Source of the DNA: Lathyrus oleraceus
Lineage: Eukaryota > Streptophyta > Magnoliopsida > Fabales > Fabaceae
Length of the DNA stretch: 64,000 bases
Reading direction: 5' to 3'
NCBI RefSeq assembly: GCF_024323335.1
Contig: NC_066579.1
Location: 238,437,475-238,501,474 of the forward strand
This document shows, piece after piece, positions 35,952 through 45,412 of this stretch. Position 1 is the stretch's first letter. Each line of letters opens with the position of its first letter. The notes below the pieces were generated by a model. It worked only from the letters and a program-made list of their open reading frames with translations. It searched no databases and was not told the DNA's origin. The translations under genes were made by a program, and so were the position numbers.

Positions 35952-37457
35952 CTATTGTCTTAAGTGACGGTGGCCGGGATGGTAGCAGACGCTTGGGTTT
36001 CTGCTAGGGTCAGCCAGAGTTTCTAGGTAATCACACACACCTTCCAGATGCCTAAGACTCCCGGTGACAGTCCGATCCAAATTTGCATACCGTTCATTTA
36101 GACTTGTGGAGAGATTGTCGAGCCGCTCATTTTGGGTCTGAAGTTGACTGTTAATTTGAGCAAGTCGGTCATCCTGGGATTGCATGAAGGATTGTTGGGC
36201 AAGTTGCATGCTTTGCATCATTTCCAACAGCTCTGAAGAATCAGCTTGATGTGGGGGGGATGGAGGAAATTCTTCCTCAACTTGGTGATACGGCTGGTAA
36301 GATTCACGTTGAGTTGTCCAGCCCGTATGTTGCCATTCACCCCAGCCACCCCATCGTGGAACATCTTCTTCATTTGAATCCGGCTGCTGAATCCAAGCAG
36401 AGCCGGAGTAGTCATGAGTGCCAACGGGTGAAGGACTGTCATCTCCACCAGTGTAAGCAGCAGCGTGCCTTGCTTCTTCTTCTTCTTCTTCTTCATTTTC
36501 CACTTCATCGTCTTGTTCTTCGCTTTCATCACTGTCAGCCCTTGGAGGAACGTATCCTCGTCTAACGAACTTATATTTTCTCCGCTCCTTGCACCAAATA
36601 TATCCCATCATAGACATGGTTTTTGTGCTGAACTCTTTGTCCGGTGAGATTGATGTGAACGGGAAAGACGGATGATTAACATTTGCGGCAGTAAGGGCTT
36701 CTTGAATGAATGATCCGTAGGCAAGAGCAGTCCCTCGGCCGGAATCACGTAGATTATACATTCTACTAGCAATGTAGTATGGCCAGTTGATTTTTATCTT
36801 ATTTTTCAGAATGTAAATCAAATGAACCTCGGGCTGTTCGACTCTGGAGAGACCGCCCTTCTTCGGTCGCAGGATGCGTGAGACAACCCACTGAAGAATC
36901 CTTTCTCCGGCGTTCAGCTTGCCGGCAGTGACGGTTCGTGGGAACAGGTCACTTTGCACGAACTCATCAGAGTATGGCCGTGCCAGCATGTCATTTAATG
37001 CACTCTTAAACTCATAGCCATCTATGTGTTGAGAGTCAGTCACCTCAGGTAGAGAATTTCCAGCATCATCCACAGACATGTCAAAATACTTGTTCCAGAA
37101 ATTTGATTTAATCGATACCTTTGTAGAGCCAACTCTGGAGGAAAGCTTGTGCCCGCGAAAGTTCTCATGAAGACCGGAGTAGAAAACTCGGACAAGGTCT
37201 TCACTGTATTGAGTGTTGCACTCCAAGAAGTTGATGAGGCCTTGATGCTGCAACAGAGACAGGACTTCCGGTAGGTGCATGCGTTCAGCTTCAAGTTTGT
37301 AGAACGCATGTTGTTGCACAACTCCTCGTTTACCGATGTCTTTGTTGAAAATTTCGACACGAGCAGGTGGAACGAGTGATGCAGCAGATACGGGAAGAGA
37401 TGCACCGGATGATTCTCGGGGTCTTTTGCCGGAGGGTCTGCGTGATGAGGAAGCCAT
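35952..37457 (-). CDS. SIRE-B envelope-like ORF, intact
   Basis: This is an uninterrupted frame of 501 codons from ATG at 37457. It opens with a Ser/Arg/Lys-rich basic stretch (SSRRPSGKRPRESSG), a plausible nuclear signal. A domain follows at about residues 50-290 (LVRVFYSGLHENFRGHKLSS, INWPYYIASRMYNLRDSGRG), of the same plant-transposon type as the SIRE-A ORF. Then come a run of Glu (about residues 310-330) and a coiled coil (about 410-480: LAQINSQLQTQNERLDNLST). I see no signal peptide or transmembrane helix. A TATA box lies about 90 bp upstream. Sireviruses often carry such an ORF after pol; its role is unknown. Confidence 0.88.
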   Translation of the reverse strand: MASSSRRPSGKRPRESSGASLPVSAASLVPPARVEIFNKDIGKRGVVQQHAFYKLEAERMHLPEVLSLLQHQGLINFLECNTQYSEDLVRVFYSGLHENFRGHKLSSRVGSTKVSIKSNFWNKYFDMSVDDAGNSLPEVTDSQHIDGYEFKSALNDMLARPYSDEFVQSDLFPRTVTAGKLNAGERILQWVVSRILRPKKGGLSRVEQPEVHLIYILKNKIKINWPYYIASRMYNLRDSGRGTALAYGSFIQEALTAANVNHPSFPFTSISPDKEFSTKTMSMMGYIWCKERRKYKFVRRGYVPPRADSDESEEQDDEVENEEEEEEEARHAAAYTGGDDSPSPVGTHDYSGSAWIQQPDSNEEDVPRWGGWGEWQHTGWTTQRESYQPYHQVEEEFPPSPPHQADSSELLEMMQSMQLAQQSFMQSQDDRLAQINSQLQTQNERLDNLSTSLNERYANLDRTVTGSLRHLEGVCDYLETLADPSRNPSVCYHPGHRHLRQ

Positions 37458-37545
37458 TTGAGTAGGTTTGAGACGAGTGTTTGGATATAGAGAGAAGGTT
37501 TAATGAGGGTTTTGAGAGTGATTCTTCTAGAGAGGGGTTTTTCCC

Positions 37546-37845
37546 AATTTATAGTGGAAAGGTTAGGGTTTTGGGAAGATGGAAGAGCAAAGAACAATAG
37601 CCACTAGGTAGATGCAAGTTACAAAGTAGTGGGTAGTTTGAAAGGTAATGGAAGGTAATTGCACATTTAATGATGTGAATGCATGAGAGATGATTTAAAA
37701 TTTTTCTGCAGAAACATGAAATTATCGAGCGATGCGTCGACCATACCCCTGTATGCGTCGACGCATACTGTTTGATGTTTGAGGAAATGCAAAAATTATT
37801 TAATCATGCGTCGACCATAGCCCTGCTGCGGTCGACTCATACAGT
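37546..37845 (-). promoter_or_regulatory. Putative own promoter of the SIRE-B envelope-like ORF
   Basis: The minus strand has CACTATAAATTGGG (TATA at 37546-37553), about 90 bp before the ATG, followed by a C/T-rich leader without ATG. Further upstream, at 37735-37845, GTCGAC-centred motifs occur four times (TATGGTCGACGCA twice, GCGTCGACGCAT, GAGTCGACC). The same motifs are clustered upstream of the TATA box in the SIRE-B LTR. Promoter activity is inferred. Confidence 0.6.
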
Positions 37846-38134
37846 TCAAATTTCCATTTTTCACTATTCAGCACATGCAATGACCAGTTTGATGCATAAT
37901 TAACAGTTCATACAGCAATAAACAACCAAAGAGAGATATCAAATATATATATATAAACAACATCATGATGAGACATAACTATTGTAGTCATGAGACTTAG
38001 CAGAGAGAGAGGAAGAGGAACAATACACCTTAATGCCGGAGTGACTTAGTGAACATCAGATATGTGCTTACAACAACATAGATTTGTCAGAAGTACAGTA
38101 TTAAGGTTTTAAATGGAATAATGTAAACAGCAGA

Positions 38135-38299
38135 TTAGAGTGCCCGTTCCGAAATATCGAGAATACCAAGTTCTCGGCGAATATGAAAGAAAGGTTCAGT
38201 GGCTAGCGGCTTTGTGAAAATGTCCGCTAGTTGATTTTCATTGTTTACGTGTTCAAACACGATGTCACCTTTCTCTACATGATCCCGAAGAAAGTGGTG
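38135..38299 (-). pseudogene. SIRE-B RNase H C-terminus, detached
   Basis: These 54 codons plus stop start at His-His-Phe-Leu-Arg and run through NNENQLADIFTKPL, the standard C-terminus of copia pol. The frame begins abruptly at the break point, where the opposite-strand pol at 45056 stops. Six bases (38300-38305) separate it from the LTR start. Confidence 0.9.
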
Positions 38300-38305
38300 A
38301 CAAAA

Positions 38306-40259
38306 TGTCCACAACTAACAGTCGCTTTCGCTTTCTGCAAATAGCCTTAGATTACAAAAGAAAGGGGGAGTGTGCAAAATGTGTCAATACCGCATGCTGT
38401 TTGTTACGTTGATTTATACAGGTTGTCATCATCAAAAAGGGGGAGTATGTAAAGACAAAGTGTCATACAACATACGATATCAAGTTTCGATGATGACAAA
38501 AGACCATCATGCACGTCTACAAACAAATGCAACACATTACCCACCATATCCTTTTCTACGCTCCTCTAAATCTACTATAATCATCAAAAAACATGTAGAC
38601 AAAGTGTGATCATGACTAAATGCATGAAAATCACAAATCACATTTTTTTGCAGATTTGAAAGCTTTGAGTCGACCATAGGGGTCAGCTCAAAGCTCACGG
38701 GTCAGCGCAAAGCTCAACCCAAACAGGAGGATGGTCAGCGCAAAACTGCTTGCGTCGACCATAGGGTCGGCGCATAGCTCACGGGTCGGCGCATAAACCC
38801 CTTGAGTCGACCACTCGTCAGCGCATGGCATAGTGATGCTATCCACGGGTCAGCGCATGAAATGTTTGAGTCGACCATAAGGGTCGGCGCATGCCCCACG
38901 GGTCAGCGCACGCCGACCTATGGTCGACCGTTCGCGCGCCATCTCAGTTTTCTGAGTTATTTCAAATATTTGAAATACTGTTATGTTTGTTTGATTTTGT
39001 CTGTTACTATATATAGAAGTCAAAACACTTCTATTAACTAACATTTGTCAATTTGTATTCAAGTGTTCAAGGAAACAAGAAAGAGTGAAAAAGGTGTCAA
39101 AGATTCATCATCTTCATCTTCAACAGTTCACAATACATCAACTGCACACAATAACTTTTGATGTGATTCGTGATAGTTAGAAGGTGATAAGGTTCGTAGC
39201 TGCGATTGGAGAATCGGGTTCGAGTTGAAGTCTTGGCAGGTTCTTTCTTGAATAAAACCATTAGGGTTTTATCCTCCAATACCGGTTTGTGTTTGGGGGT
39301 TTTTGGACGAATTCCTTCATTAACATTCAGCTGAGCGAAGGTAGCTGATAAGAGAACGTCTTCATCAGTTTAGTAGCGGAGTCGGTGTTTGTGTAGTGAA
39401 GGATTCGGGTTTGATACGTTTGTGTTCGTGATCAGCCGGGCCAAGGGATTGAAGAACGGAAGGTTCCTCAACGAGTGGCAGGAAACGGAGGTCCAACATC
39501 AACGATCAAAGGTCTTGATTCATCTTGAATCAAGGAGCAAGGATAAGAAGTATCATTCAACACAGTGGAAGTTCTGTTGTTTACATACTTTGCAATCCTT
39601 GTAAAAACGATTAAATCTTACAGGTGATAGCTAATCTATACCTCAATTCTAATTTTAGAATTGAGGGCAGACGTACCCCGAAGCGAGGACGGCGGGGGAA
39701 CTGCCTCATCAAATCTGCGTCTTCTTTAATTTTCTGCATAATCTGTTTTTCAGCTTAAAATTTAAGTGATTTTAGTTTAAGCAATTTTTACCAAACGCTG
39801 ATATAAGTTGAGTAAGTGATTAAAACTGCTGTTTGAATACTAAGTACAATATTATATTGTACTAGGATAAATTGAATCACTTACTCAACTCAAATATTAC
39901 TTGGAGTGTTTATGCACACCAAGTGTTTGTAAATTTGCTTAAGCCAAAATTGTCTTAAGTTTGCATCAGTCTAAATTTGGTGTTTTGATTCATTGGAACT
40001 AGGCTTGCTAGTAAGTGAATTATATCATTGATTGTGCAATTAGTGTAGTAACTTGTATCTCAATTTATCACTTATCCATTAGCTTAACGCATATCCGGTT
40101 TTCCAATAACGGTTCGTTTTAGACTAAATTTTCCTCGGCCGCTTCCGCACCTAAAACAATTTTTAAAACCAATTTTTCTTTTAAATTGGTAGCGCCGACT
40201 CAAGTTTTTAATTGGGATCTATTCAACCCCCCTTTCTAGATCCGTGCCATAGTCTAACA
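38306..40259 (+). repeat. SIRE-B 5' LTR, right arm of inverted repeat
   Basis: TGTCCACAAC ... GTCTAACA, 1954 bp. GGGGGAG tracts lie inside it at about 38364 and 38440. A cluster of GTCGACCATAGG / GGTCGGCGCAT / GGTCAGCGCA motifs spans 38663-38935, and the TATA element TATATATAG is at 39008-39016. Confidence 0.93.
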
Positions 40260-40261
40260 AG

Positions 40262-40274
40262 TGGTATCAGGAGC
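40262..40274 (+). other. SIRE-B primer binding site
   Basis: TGGTATCAGGAGC lies two bases after the LTR. It matches the initiator tRNA-Met site except for one extra G, which would shorten the primer pairing to nine bases. Confidence 0.8.
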
Positions 40275-40315
40275 TCCGGTTCACTCCGTGCTTCAAAATA
40301 CAACGTTGATAGAAA

Positions 40316-42070
40316 ATGGCTAACGAACCTAAAGGGGCTTACAATAGAGCTCCCGTTTTCAATGGTGAAAATTATAGTTATTGGAAAGACTGTATGCGGG
40401 TGCACATAAATTCCATAGATAGAAAAATATGGAATGTTATTCTCAATGGTCCAATTGAAATAACCATGACAAATGAGAATAATGAAATAGTGCCTAAGCC
40501 TGAAGCACAATGGACCGATGATGATGAAAAGAAATACAACTATGATTGGAAAGCCAAAAACATCTTAATCTCCTCATTAGGGGTAGACGAATACTATCGT
40601 GTATCCCATTGTCCTACTGCTAAGGCCATGTGGGATTCACTTCAAATTGCCCATGAGGGGACAAACGATGTTAAATTGGCTAGAATCAATACACTAACGC
40701 AAGAGTTTGATCTCTTTTTCATGGAGCAAGGGGAAACCATTGCCGACATGCAAAAGAGATTCACTCATCTAATCAATCGATTACATTCACTAGGTAAACC
40801 TATTTCCAATGATGTTGCTACTAATAAAATCTTAAGATGTCTTAACAGGGAATGGCAGCCGAAAGTGACCGCCATCAAAGAGGCAAATGATCTTACCATA
40901 TTGGACTTGACAACATTGTTCGGTAAACTACAAGAGCACGAACAAGTTCTCTTAAGCTTGGAACAACATGAAAAGAAAGATAAGAAAGACAAAGCAAAGG
41001 TGAGTGAAAAGAAATCAATAGCTCTAAAGACTTCCTCCTCAAAGTCTCAAGCAAAAGAGCAAAGTGATTATTCATCGAGTGACGAAGAAGAAGAAGACAA
41101 GAGTGAAGATATGGGGCTGTTCGTCAAACGCTACAACCGTTACGTGAGAAAGAACGGCATCCAACATTCCGAGAAGAACTTAGTTAACTTCCGGAAGCAA
41201 TCTAGGTTCTCCAAAAATGATGACTCCAAAGGAAAAACAACTAGAGGGTCGTGCTACAAGTGCGGAAAGCCGGGTCACTACAAACCGGACTGTCCGATGA
41301 ACAAAAAGACAAAAGAAAAAGATTCATACAAATCACATAAGAAACCATCAAAGCCAAGGAGGGCATACATTGCTTGGGAAAGCGATAGCGACTCCTCCGA
41401 CGATGAAAGCTCTAGTGATGAAGATGAAAATGCAAATCTATGTCTCTCTGCTCGTCAAAAGAACAAGAAGAAACAGGTACGACATGCTAAATATGAAAAT
41501 TCCTCTAGTATGTCTCATCATGAATTGCAAACCGTTTTTGAAACTTTACACTATGAAGCAAAAGAGGCCTTTAAAAGGCTTGCCTCAAATAAGAAAATCT
41601 TTTCTCATTTAGAACAAAAAATTCAAGAATCCGAAAGGAAACTTGAGGCACTTAAGGCTTCCATAGTGGAAAGCACAAAAACAAGTTATGAGGACCTTAA
41701 AAGTAGAATGATGAACTTTGGGTGTGATACTTGTTACATTTGGCAAGGTGAAGTAAGGAACCTAAAAGCCAAACTTGACAAGGCTCTTGAGCCCAAGATT
41801 ACATTTGCTATTGATAAATCTAATTTTCGAAAGAGTATGGTTAATCCATATCAAAAATACAAATATGTTATAAAGGATGAAGATATCAAAAGTGATCAAA
41901 ATGAAAAGTTCTCTTGTCTTTATTGTTGCAAGAAAGGCCATTCCATTGCTAAATGTAGATTTAGGAGATTTTTGGTTCCTAAAGGCATTTATCAATGGAT
42001 GCCCAAATGCAACCAATTTGTTCCTCACCACTCAGGACCCAATAAGCCATTGGGTACCTTCTCTTGTTAA
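40316..42070 (+). CDS. gag: SIRE-B gag
   Basis: This open frame of 584 codons starts at ATG 40316 (APVFNGENYSYWKDCMRVHI), a typical copia UBN2-like gag opening. The capsid-like domain reaches about residue 230 (AMWDSLQIAHEGTNDVKLAR, DVATNKILRCLNREWQPK). It is followed by Lys/Ser/Glu-rich sequence, the knuckle CYKCGKPGHYKPDC near residue 314, an acidic Ser/Asp stretch, a coiled coil (about 400-470) and a second knuckle, CLYCCKKGHSIAKC, near 530. The long C-terminal extension is usual in Sireviruses. The frame stops at 42070, just as the pol frame takes over, so pol expression needs a frame change or an indel occurred here. No internal lesion is seen. Confidence 0.92.
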   Translation: MANEPKGAYNRAPVFNGENYSYWKDCMRVHINSIDRKIWNVILNGPIEITMTNENNEIVPKPEAQWTDDDEKKYNYDWKAKNILISSLGVDEYYRVSHCPTAKAMWDSLQIAHEGTNDVKLARINTLTQEFDLFFMEQGETIADMQKRFTHLINRLHSLGKPISNDVATNKILRCLNREWQPKVTAIKEANDLTILDLTTLFGKLQEHEQVLLSLEQHEKKDKKDKAKVSEKKSIALKTSSSKSQAKEQSDYSSSDEEEEDKSEDMGLFVKRYNRYVRKNGIQHSEKNLVNFRKQSRFSKNDDSKGKTTRGSCYKCGKPGHYKPDCPMNKKTKEKDSYKSHKKPSKPRRAYIAWESDSDSSDDESSSDEDENANLCLSARQKNKKKQVRHAKYENSSSMSHHELQTVFETLHYEAKEAFKRLASNKKIFSHLEQKIQESERKLEALKASIVESTKTSYEDLKSRMMNFGCDTCYIWQGEVRNLKAKLDKALEPKITFAIDKSNFRKSMVNPYQKYKYVIKDEDIKSDQNEKFSCLYCCKKGHSIAKCRFRRFLVPKGIYQWMPKCNQFVPHHSGPNKPLGTFSC

Positions 42071-44133
42071 TTATCTTATCACAGGTACAATGCCTCGAGA
42101 CTACTGAGAGAAGATGGGTTCTCGACAGTGGATGCTCAAGGCACATGTCAGGAGACATATCTCTCTTCATTGACTTCGTGGCTAAGAAGAAGGGATATGT
42201 AACTTATGGTGATAACAACCGTGGAGCAATACTTGGTAAAGGTAGTGTAGGTAATCCCTCCTCTACTACTATTTCTGATGTGTTGCTTGTCGAAGGTCTT
42301 AAACACAATCTACTTAGCATCAGTCAATTATGCGACAAAGGATACAATGTATCGTTTTCAAAAGATTGTTGCAAAATTGTACACAATGATGATAAGAAGA
42401 GTATGTTTAATGGTCTTCGTGTGAACAATGTCTATATGCTTGACTTAAATGAAGTATCGTTAACAAGTGACAAATGTCTCGTAACAATGAGTGAAGACTC
42501 ATGGTTATGGCATAGGCGTTTAGCACATGTTAACTTTGACTTACTCAACAAAGTAGTCTCAAAAGATCTAGTCCTAGGTCTCCCCAAAATTAAGTTCACC
42601 AAGGATCACCTTTGTGATGCTTGTCAAAAAGGGAAGCAAACGAGGATCTCATTTAAATCCAAAAATATCGTTTCAACAACTAGACCTCTCGAGCTTCTCC
42701 ATATGGATTTATTTGGGCCATCTAGGATTAAAAGTCTAGGAGGAAACTATTACGGTTTCGTAATAGTGGACGACTTTTCTCGATTTTGTTGGACTATTTT
42801 CTTAGTAAGCAAGAGTGACACATTCGCCGCCTTTGAACGATTTGCCAAGCTTTCCCAAAATAAACTAAATACAAACATTGTTGCAATTAGAAGTGATCAT
42901 GGAGGTGAGTTTGAAAATCACTTATTTGAAGAATATTGCGGTAACCATGGTATTGATCATAACTTCTCCGCTCCACGTACCCCTCAACAAAATGGGGTTG
43001 TGGAGCGTAAAAATCGAATTTTGGAAGAATTGGGAAGAACAATGATCAACGAAAGTGGCTTACCGAAATATTTTTGGGCCGACGCCATTAGTACGGCTTG
43101 TTATGTTTTGAATAGGGTGTTTATACGCCCCATTCTAAATAAAACACCGTATGAACTTTTAAAAGGGCGAAAGCCAAATGTTTCTCACTTACACGTCTTT
43201 GGTTGCAAATGTTTTGTATTGAACAATGGAAAGGAAAACTTAGGGAAATTCGATTCCACGGCCGACGAAGGTATCTTCCTCGGATACTCTCAATCTAGCA
43301 AAGCATATAGAATATACAACAAGCGATTACTTACTGTAGAAGAGTCTGTACACGTTACTTTTGATGAATCCAATCCGAGAAACGTCGGAAAGGGTAGTGT
43401 TTTTCATGGTGCAGGTACATCTACCGAAGACATACTCAAAGGTGGCGAGCCGGGGATTGATCAACCCGACATAGTCAAAATTGAGGAGGACAATGATGTA
43501 CACCATGATGAAACCGAGGTAGACCATCCGCCTTCAAACGATGATCTTCCTCAAGCTTGGAAGTCTTCTAAAGACCATCCAATCGACAACATTATCGGAG
43601 ATATCTCAAAGGGTGTAACAACTCGATCTAAGCTAAGTAATTTCTGTTATCACTTCGCTTTCGTTTCACAGATGGAACCTAAAAACCCTAAAGAAGCCCT
43701 ACTCGATGAACACTGGTTTTTATCAATGCAGGAGGAACTTAATCAGTTCACCAGAAATGAGGTTTGGGACCTTGTCCCTCCTCCGCGAGATCATCGAGTA
43801 ATTGGCACCCGATGGGTGTTTAGGAACAAGCTGGACGAAAACGGGGTAATAACCCGTAATAAGGCGCGTTTAGTCGCGCAAGGGTATAACCAAGAGGAAG
43901 GCATCGACTATGAGGAAACTTATGCGCCGGTTGCCCGACTCGAGGCTATACGACTTCTCCTTGCCTTCGCTTGTGCAAAGGACTTTAAGTTATTCCAAAT
44001 GGATGTCAAGAGCGCGTTCCTTAACGGTGACATAAATGAAGAAGTTTATGTCGCACAACCTCCGGGTTTCGAATCCCATGAGTATCCTGATCATGTTTAT
44101 AAACTAAAAAGAGCTTTGTATGGCCTCAAATAA
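42064..44133 (+). CDS. pol: SIRE-B pol: protease, integrase, RT N-terminal half
   Basis: This open frame of 689 codons has no ATG at its opening, so it is a continuation of gag. The protease is RRWVLDSGCSRHMSGD. The GAG-pre-integrase HHCC is WHRRLAHVNFDLL ... CDACQKGKQ. The integrase core is HMDLFGP (D), IRSDHGGEF (D) and QQNGVVERKNR (E). The C-terminal domain (VFGCKCFVLNNGKENLGKFD) is followed by a variable acidic linker. RT starts at MQEELNQFTRNEVWDLV and reaches LFQMDVKSAFLNGDINEEVY and RALYGLK. It ends at a TAA at 44131 replacing the Gln of YGLKQ, the only stop seen in pol. Confidence 0.92.
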   Translation: MLIILSQVQCLETTERRWVLDSGCSRHMSGDISLFIDFVAKKKGYVTYGDNNRGAILGKGSVGNPSSTTISDVLLVEGLKHNLLSISQLCDKGYNVSFSKDCCKIVHNDDKKSMFNGLRVNNVYMLDLNEVSLTSDKCLVTMSEDSWLWHRRLAHVNFDLLNKVVSKDLVLGLPKIKFTKDHLCDACQKGKQTRISFKSKNIVSTTRPLELLHMDLFGPSRIKSLGGNYYGFVIVDDFSRFCWTIFLVSKSDTFAAFERFAKLSQNKLNTNIVAIRSDHGGEFENHLFEEYCGNHGIDHNFSAPRTPQQNGVVERKNRILEELGRTMINESGLPKYFWADAISTACYVLNRVFIRPILNKTPYELLKGRKPNVSHLHVFGCKCFVLNNGKENLGKFDSTADEGIFLGYSQSSKAYRIYNKRLLTVEESVHVTFDESNPRNVGKGSVFHGAGTSTEDILKGGEPGIDQPDIVKIEEDNDVHHDETEVDHPPSNDDLPQAWKSSKDHPIDNIIGDISKGVTTRSKLSNFCYHFAFVSQMEPKNPKEALLDEHWFLSMQEELNQFTRNEVWDLVPPPRDHRVIGTRWVFRNKLDENGVITRNKARLVAQGYNQEEGIDYEETYAPVARLEAIRLLLAFACAKDFKLFQMDVKSAFLNGDINEEVYVAQPPGFESHEYPDHVYKLKRALYGLK

Positions 44134-45056
44134 GCTCCTAGAGCTTGGTATGAGAGACTAAGCAAGTTCCTACTCGATCAAGGTTACTCAAGAGGAAAAG
44201 TTGACACAACCCTCTTCATTAAACGTCAAGGAAAGCACTTGATATTAGTGCAAATTTATGTAGATGATATCATTTTTGGGTCTACTAACATGAATCTTGT
44301 GAGAGAGTTTTCTGACCTTATGCAGGGCGAGTTCGAGATGAGTATGATGGGCGAGCTCACATACTTCCTCGGTCTGCAAATCAAACAGCTCAAAGAAGGA
44401 ACTTTCGTGAGCCAGACAAAGTATTGTTTGGACCTTATCAAGAGATTTGACATGGCAAAAGCTAAGGCCATAGACACCCCCATGCCTACGTGCACCAACT
44501 TGAACAAAGATGAAGACGGTAAGGAAGTAGATGTAAAACGGTATAGAGGTATGATAGGTTCACTCCTTTATCTTACTGCTTCCCGTCCCGATATTATGTT
44601 TAGCGTATGCATGTGTGCAAGATATCAATCATGTCCCAAGGAATCCCATTTAAAAGCCGTTAAACGGATACTTCGATATCTATCCGGTACTCCGAAGTAT
44701 GGACTATGGTATTCCAAAGGTAATGATTGTTCCTTGGTAGGTTTTTCCGATTCCGACTTTGCCGGTTGCAAATCGGATAGGAAAAGCACAAGTGGCACTT
44801 GTCACCTATTTTCAAACTCTTTGGTTAGTTGGCATAGCAAGAAACAAGTTTCTGTTGCCTTGTCAACCGCCGAAGCGGAATACGTTGCCGCCGGTAGTTG
44901 TTGTGCCCAAATCCTATGGATTAAGCAACAACTATTGGATTTTAACCTCAAACTTGAACGTATTCCTATCTTTTGTGACAACACGAGTGCTATTAACCTG
45001 ACCAAGAATCCTGTGCTACATTCTCGCACTAAACATATCGAAATTCGACACCACTT
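44134..45056 (+). pseudogene. pol: SIRE-B pol: RT C-terminal half and truncated RNase H
   Basis: This continues the pol frame after the TAA at 44131. It holds APRAWYERLSKFLL, the catalytic IYVDDIIFGSTN, YFLGLQIKQ, GSLLYLTASRPDIMFSV, and RNase H with SDSDFAGCKSDRKSTSG, LSTAEAEYVAA and FCDNTSAINLTKNPV. The protein breaks off after HIEIRHH at 45056. The missing C-terminus is on the other strand at 38135-38299. The few codons past the break are Athila LTR sequence. Confidence 0.92.
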
Positions 45057-45412
45057 GTTGCCACAACCCTAGTCTTTGTCTCTGTGGCGAGCACCGCCAA
45101 TATAGGGTTGAGCGCCACAATCTCCATTCTTTGTGGCGGGCGCCACCATCCTCTTTGGGTCATCTGGTGGGCGCCACACACCCTAGATGATGTGTGCCAC
45201 AAGCCCATTAGGCGTGGTGGCCCATTCTCTATGTTTTTCTCCATTTTCTTCTCTTTTTCTTTCCTTTTTGATATTTTCCATTTTGCTTGCTTGTAAACCT
45301 TTTAATCGATAAATACCTGCAATAAACATAAAATACTGCATAATAATAAGTGTTAATCAAGTAAAAAGAAATGCATATGAATCCAAAAATACGATGCATT
45401 TTCGCGTTATCA
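45057..45412 (-). repeat. Athila 3' LTR, proximal part
   Basis: This matches 56680-57040 of the 5' LTR and includes most of the GGCGCCAC cluster. It ends (minus-strand LTR start TGATAACGCG) at 45412. Together with 32608-33726 the length is 1475 bp, against 1483 bp for the 5' LTR. Confidence 0.9.

Larger units (their letters stand above)
33727..45056 (+). mobile_element. SIRE-B, Sirevirus-like copia element split and inverted around its RNase H
   Basis: The 5' portion (LTR, primer site, gag, pol as far as His-His of RNase H) is on the plus strand at 38306-45056. The 3' portion (RNase H from the same His-His on, envelope-like ORF, purine tract, LTR) is on the minus strand at 33727-38299, directly left of the 5' LTR. 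The string CACCACTT is present at both broken ends. Only the left border is a normal LTR end; no clean 5 bp target duplication is visible. Both LTRs are 1954 bp with about five differences seen by eye, so this is the youngest element in the window. Confidence 0.9.

Noticed and set aside
35952..37457. Host gene encoding a 501-residue nuclear protein
   Set aside because: It lies between the pol C-terminus and the purine tract of SIRE-B on the same strand, the standard place of the Sirevirus accessory ORF.
33727..40259. Foldback DNA transposon or giant inverted-repeat element
   Set aside because: The arms end in retrotransposon features (primer site after one, purine tract before the other), are LTRs of one element, and no transposase is present.
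38371..40259. LTR of SIRE-B starting at TGTGCAAAATG after a purine tract
   Set aside because: The two arms stay identical for another 65 bp upstream and both start at TGTCCACAAC, giving exactly equal lengths of 1954 bp. The inner tract is treated as internal to the LTR.
45057..45072. Extension of SIRE-B pol to the in-frame stop at 45072
   Set aside because: After His-His the codons match the Athila LTR (compare 56680-56700), not RNase H.
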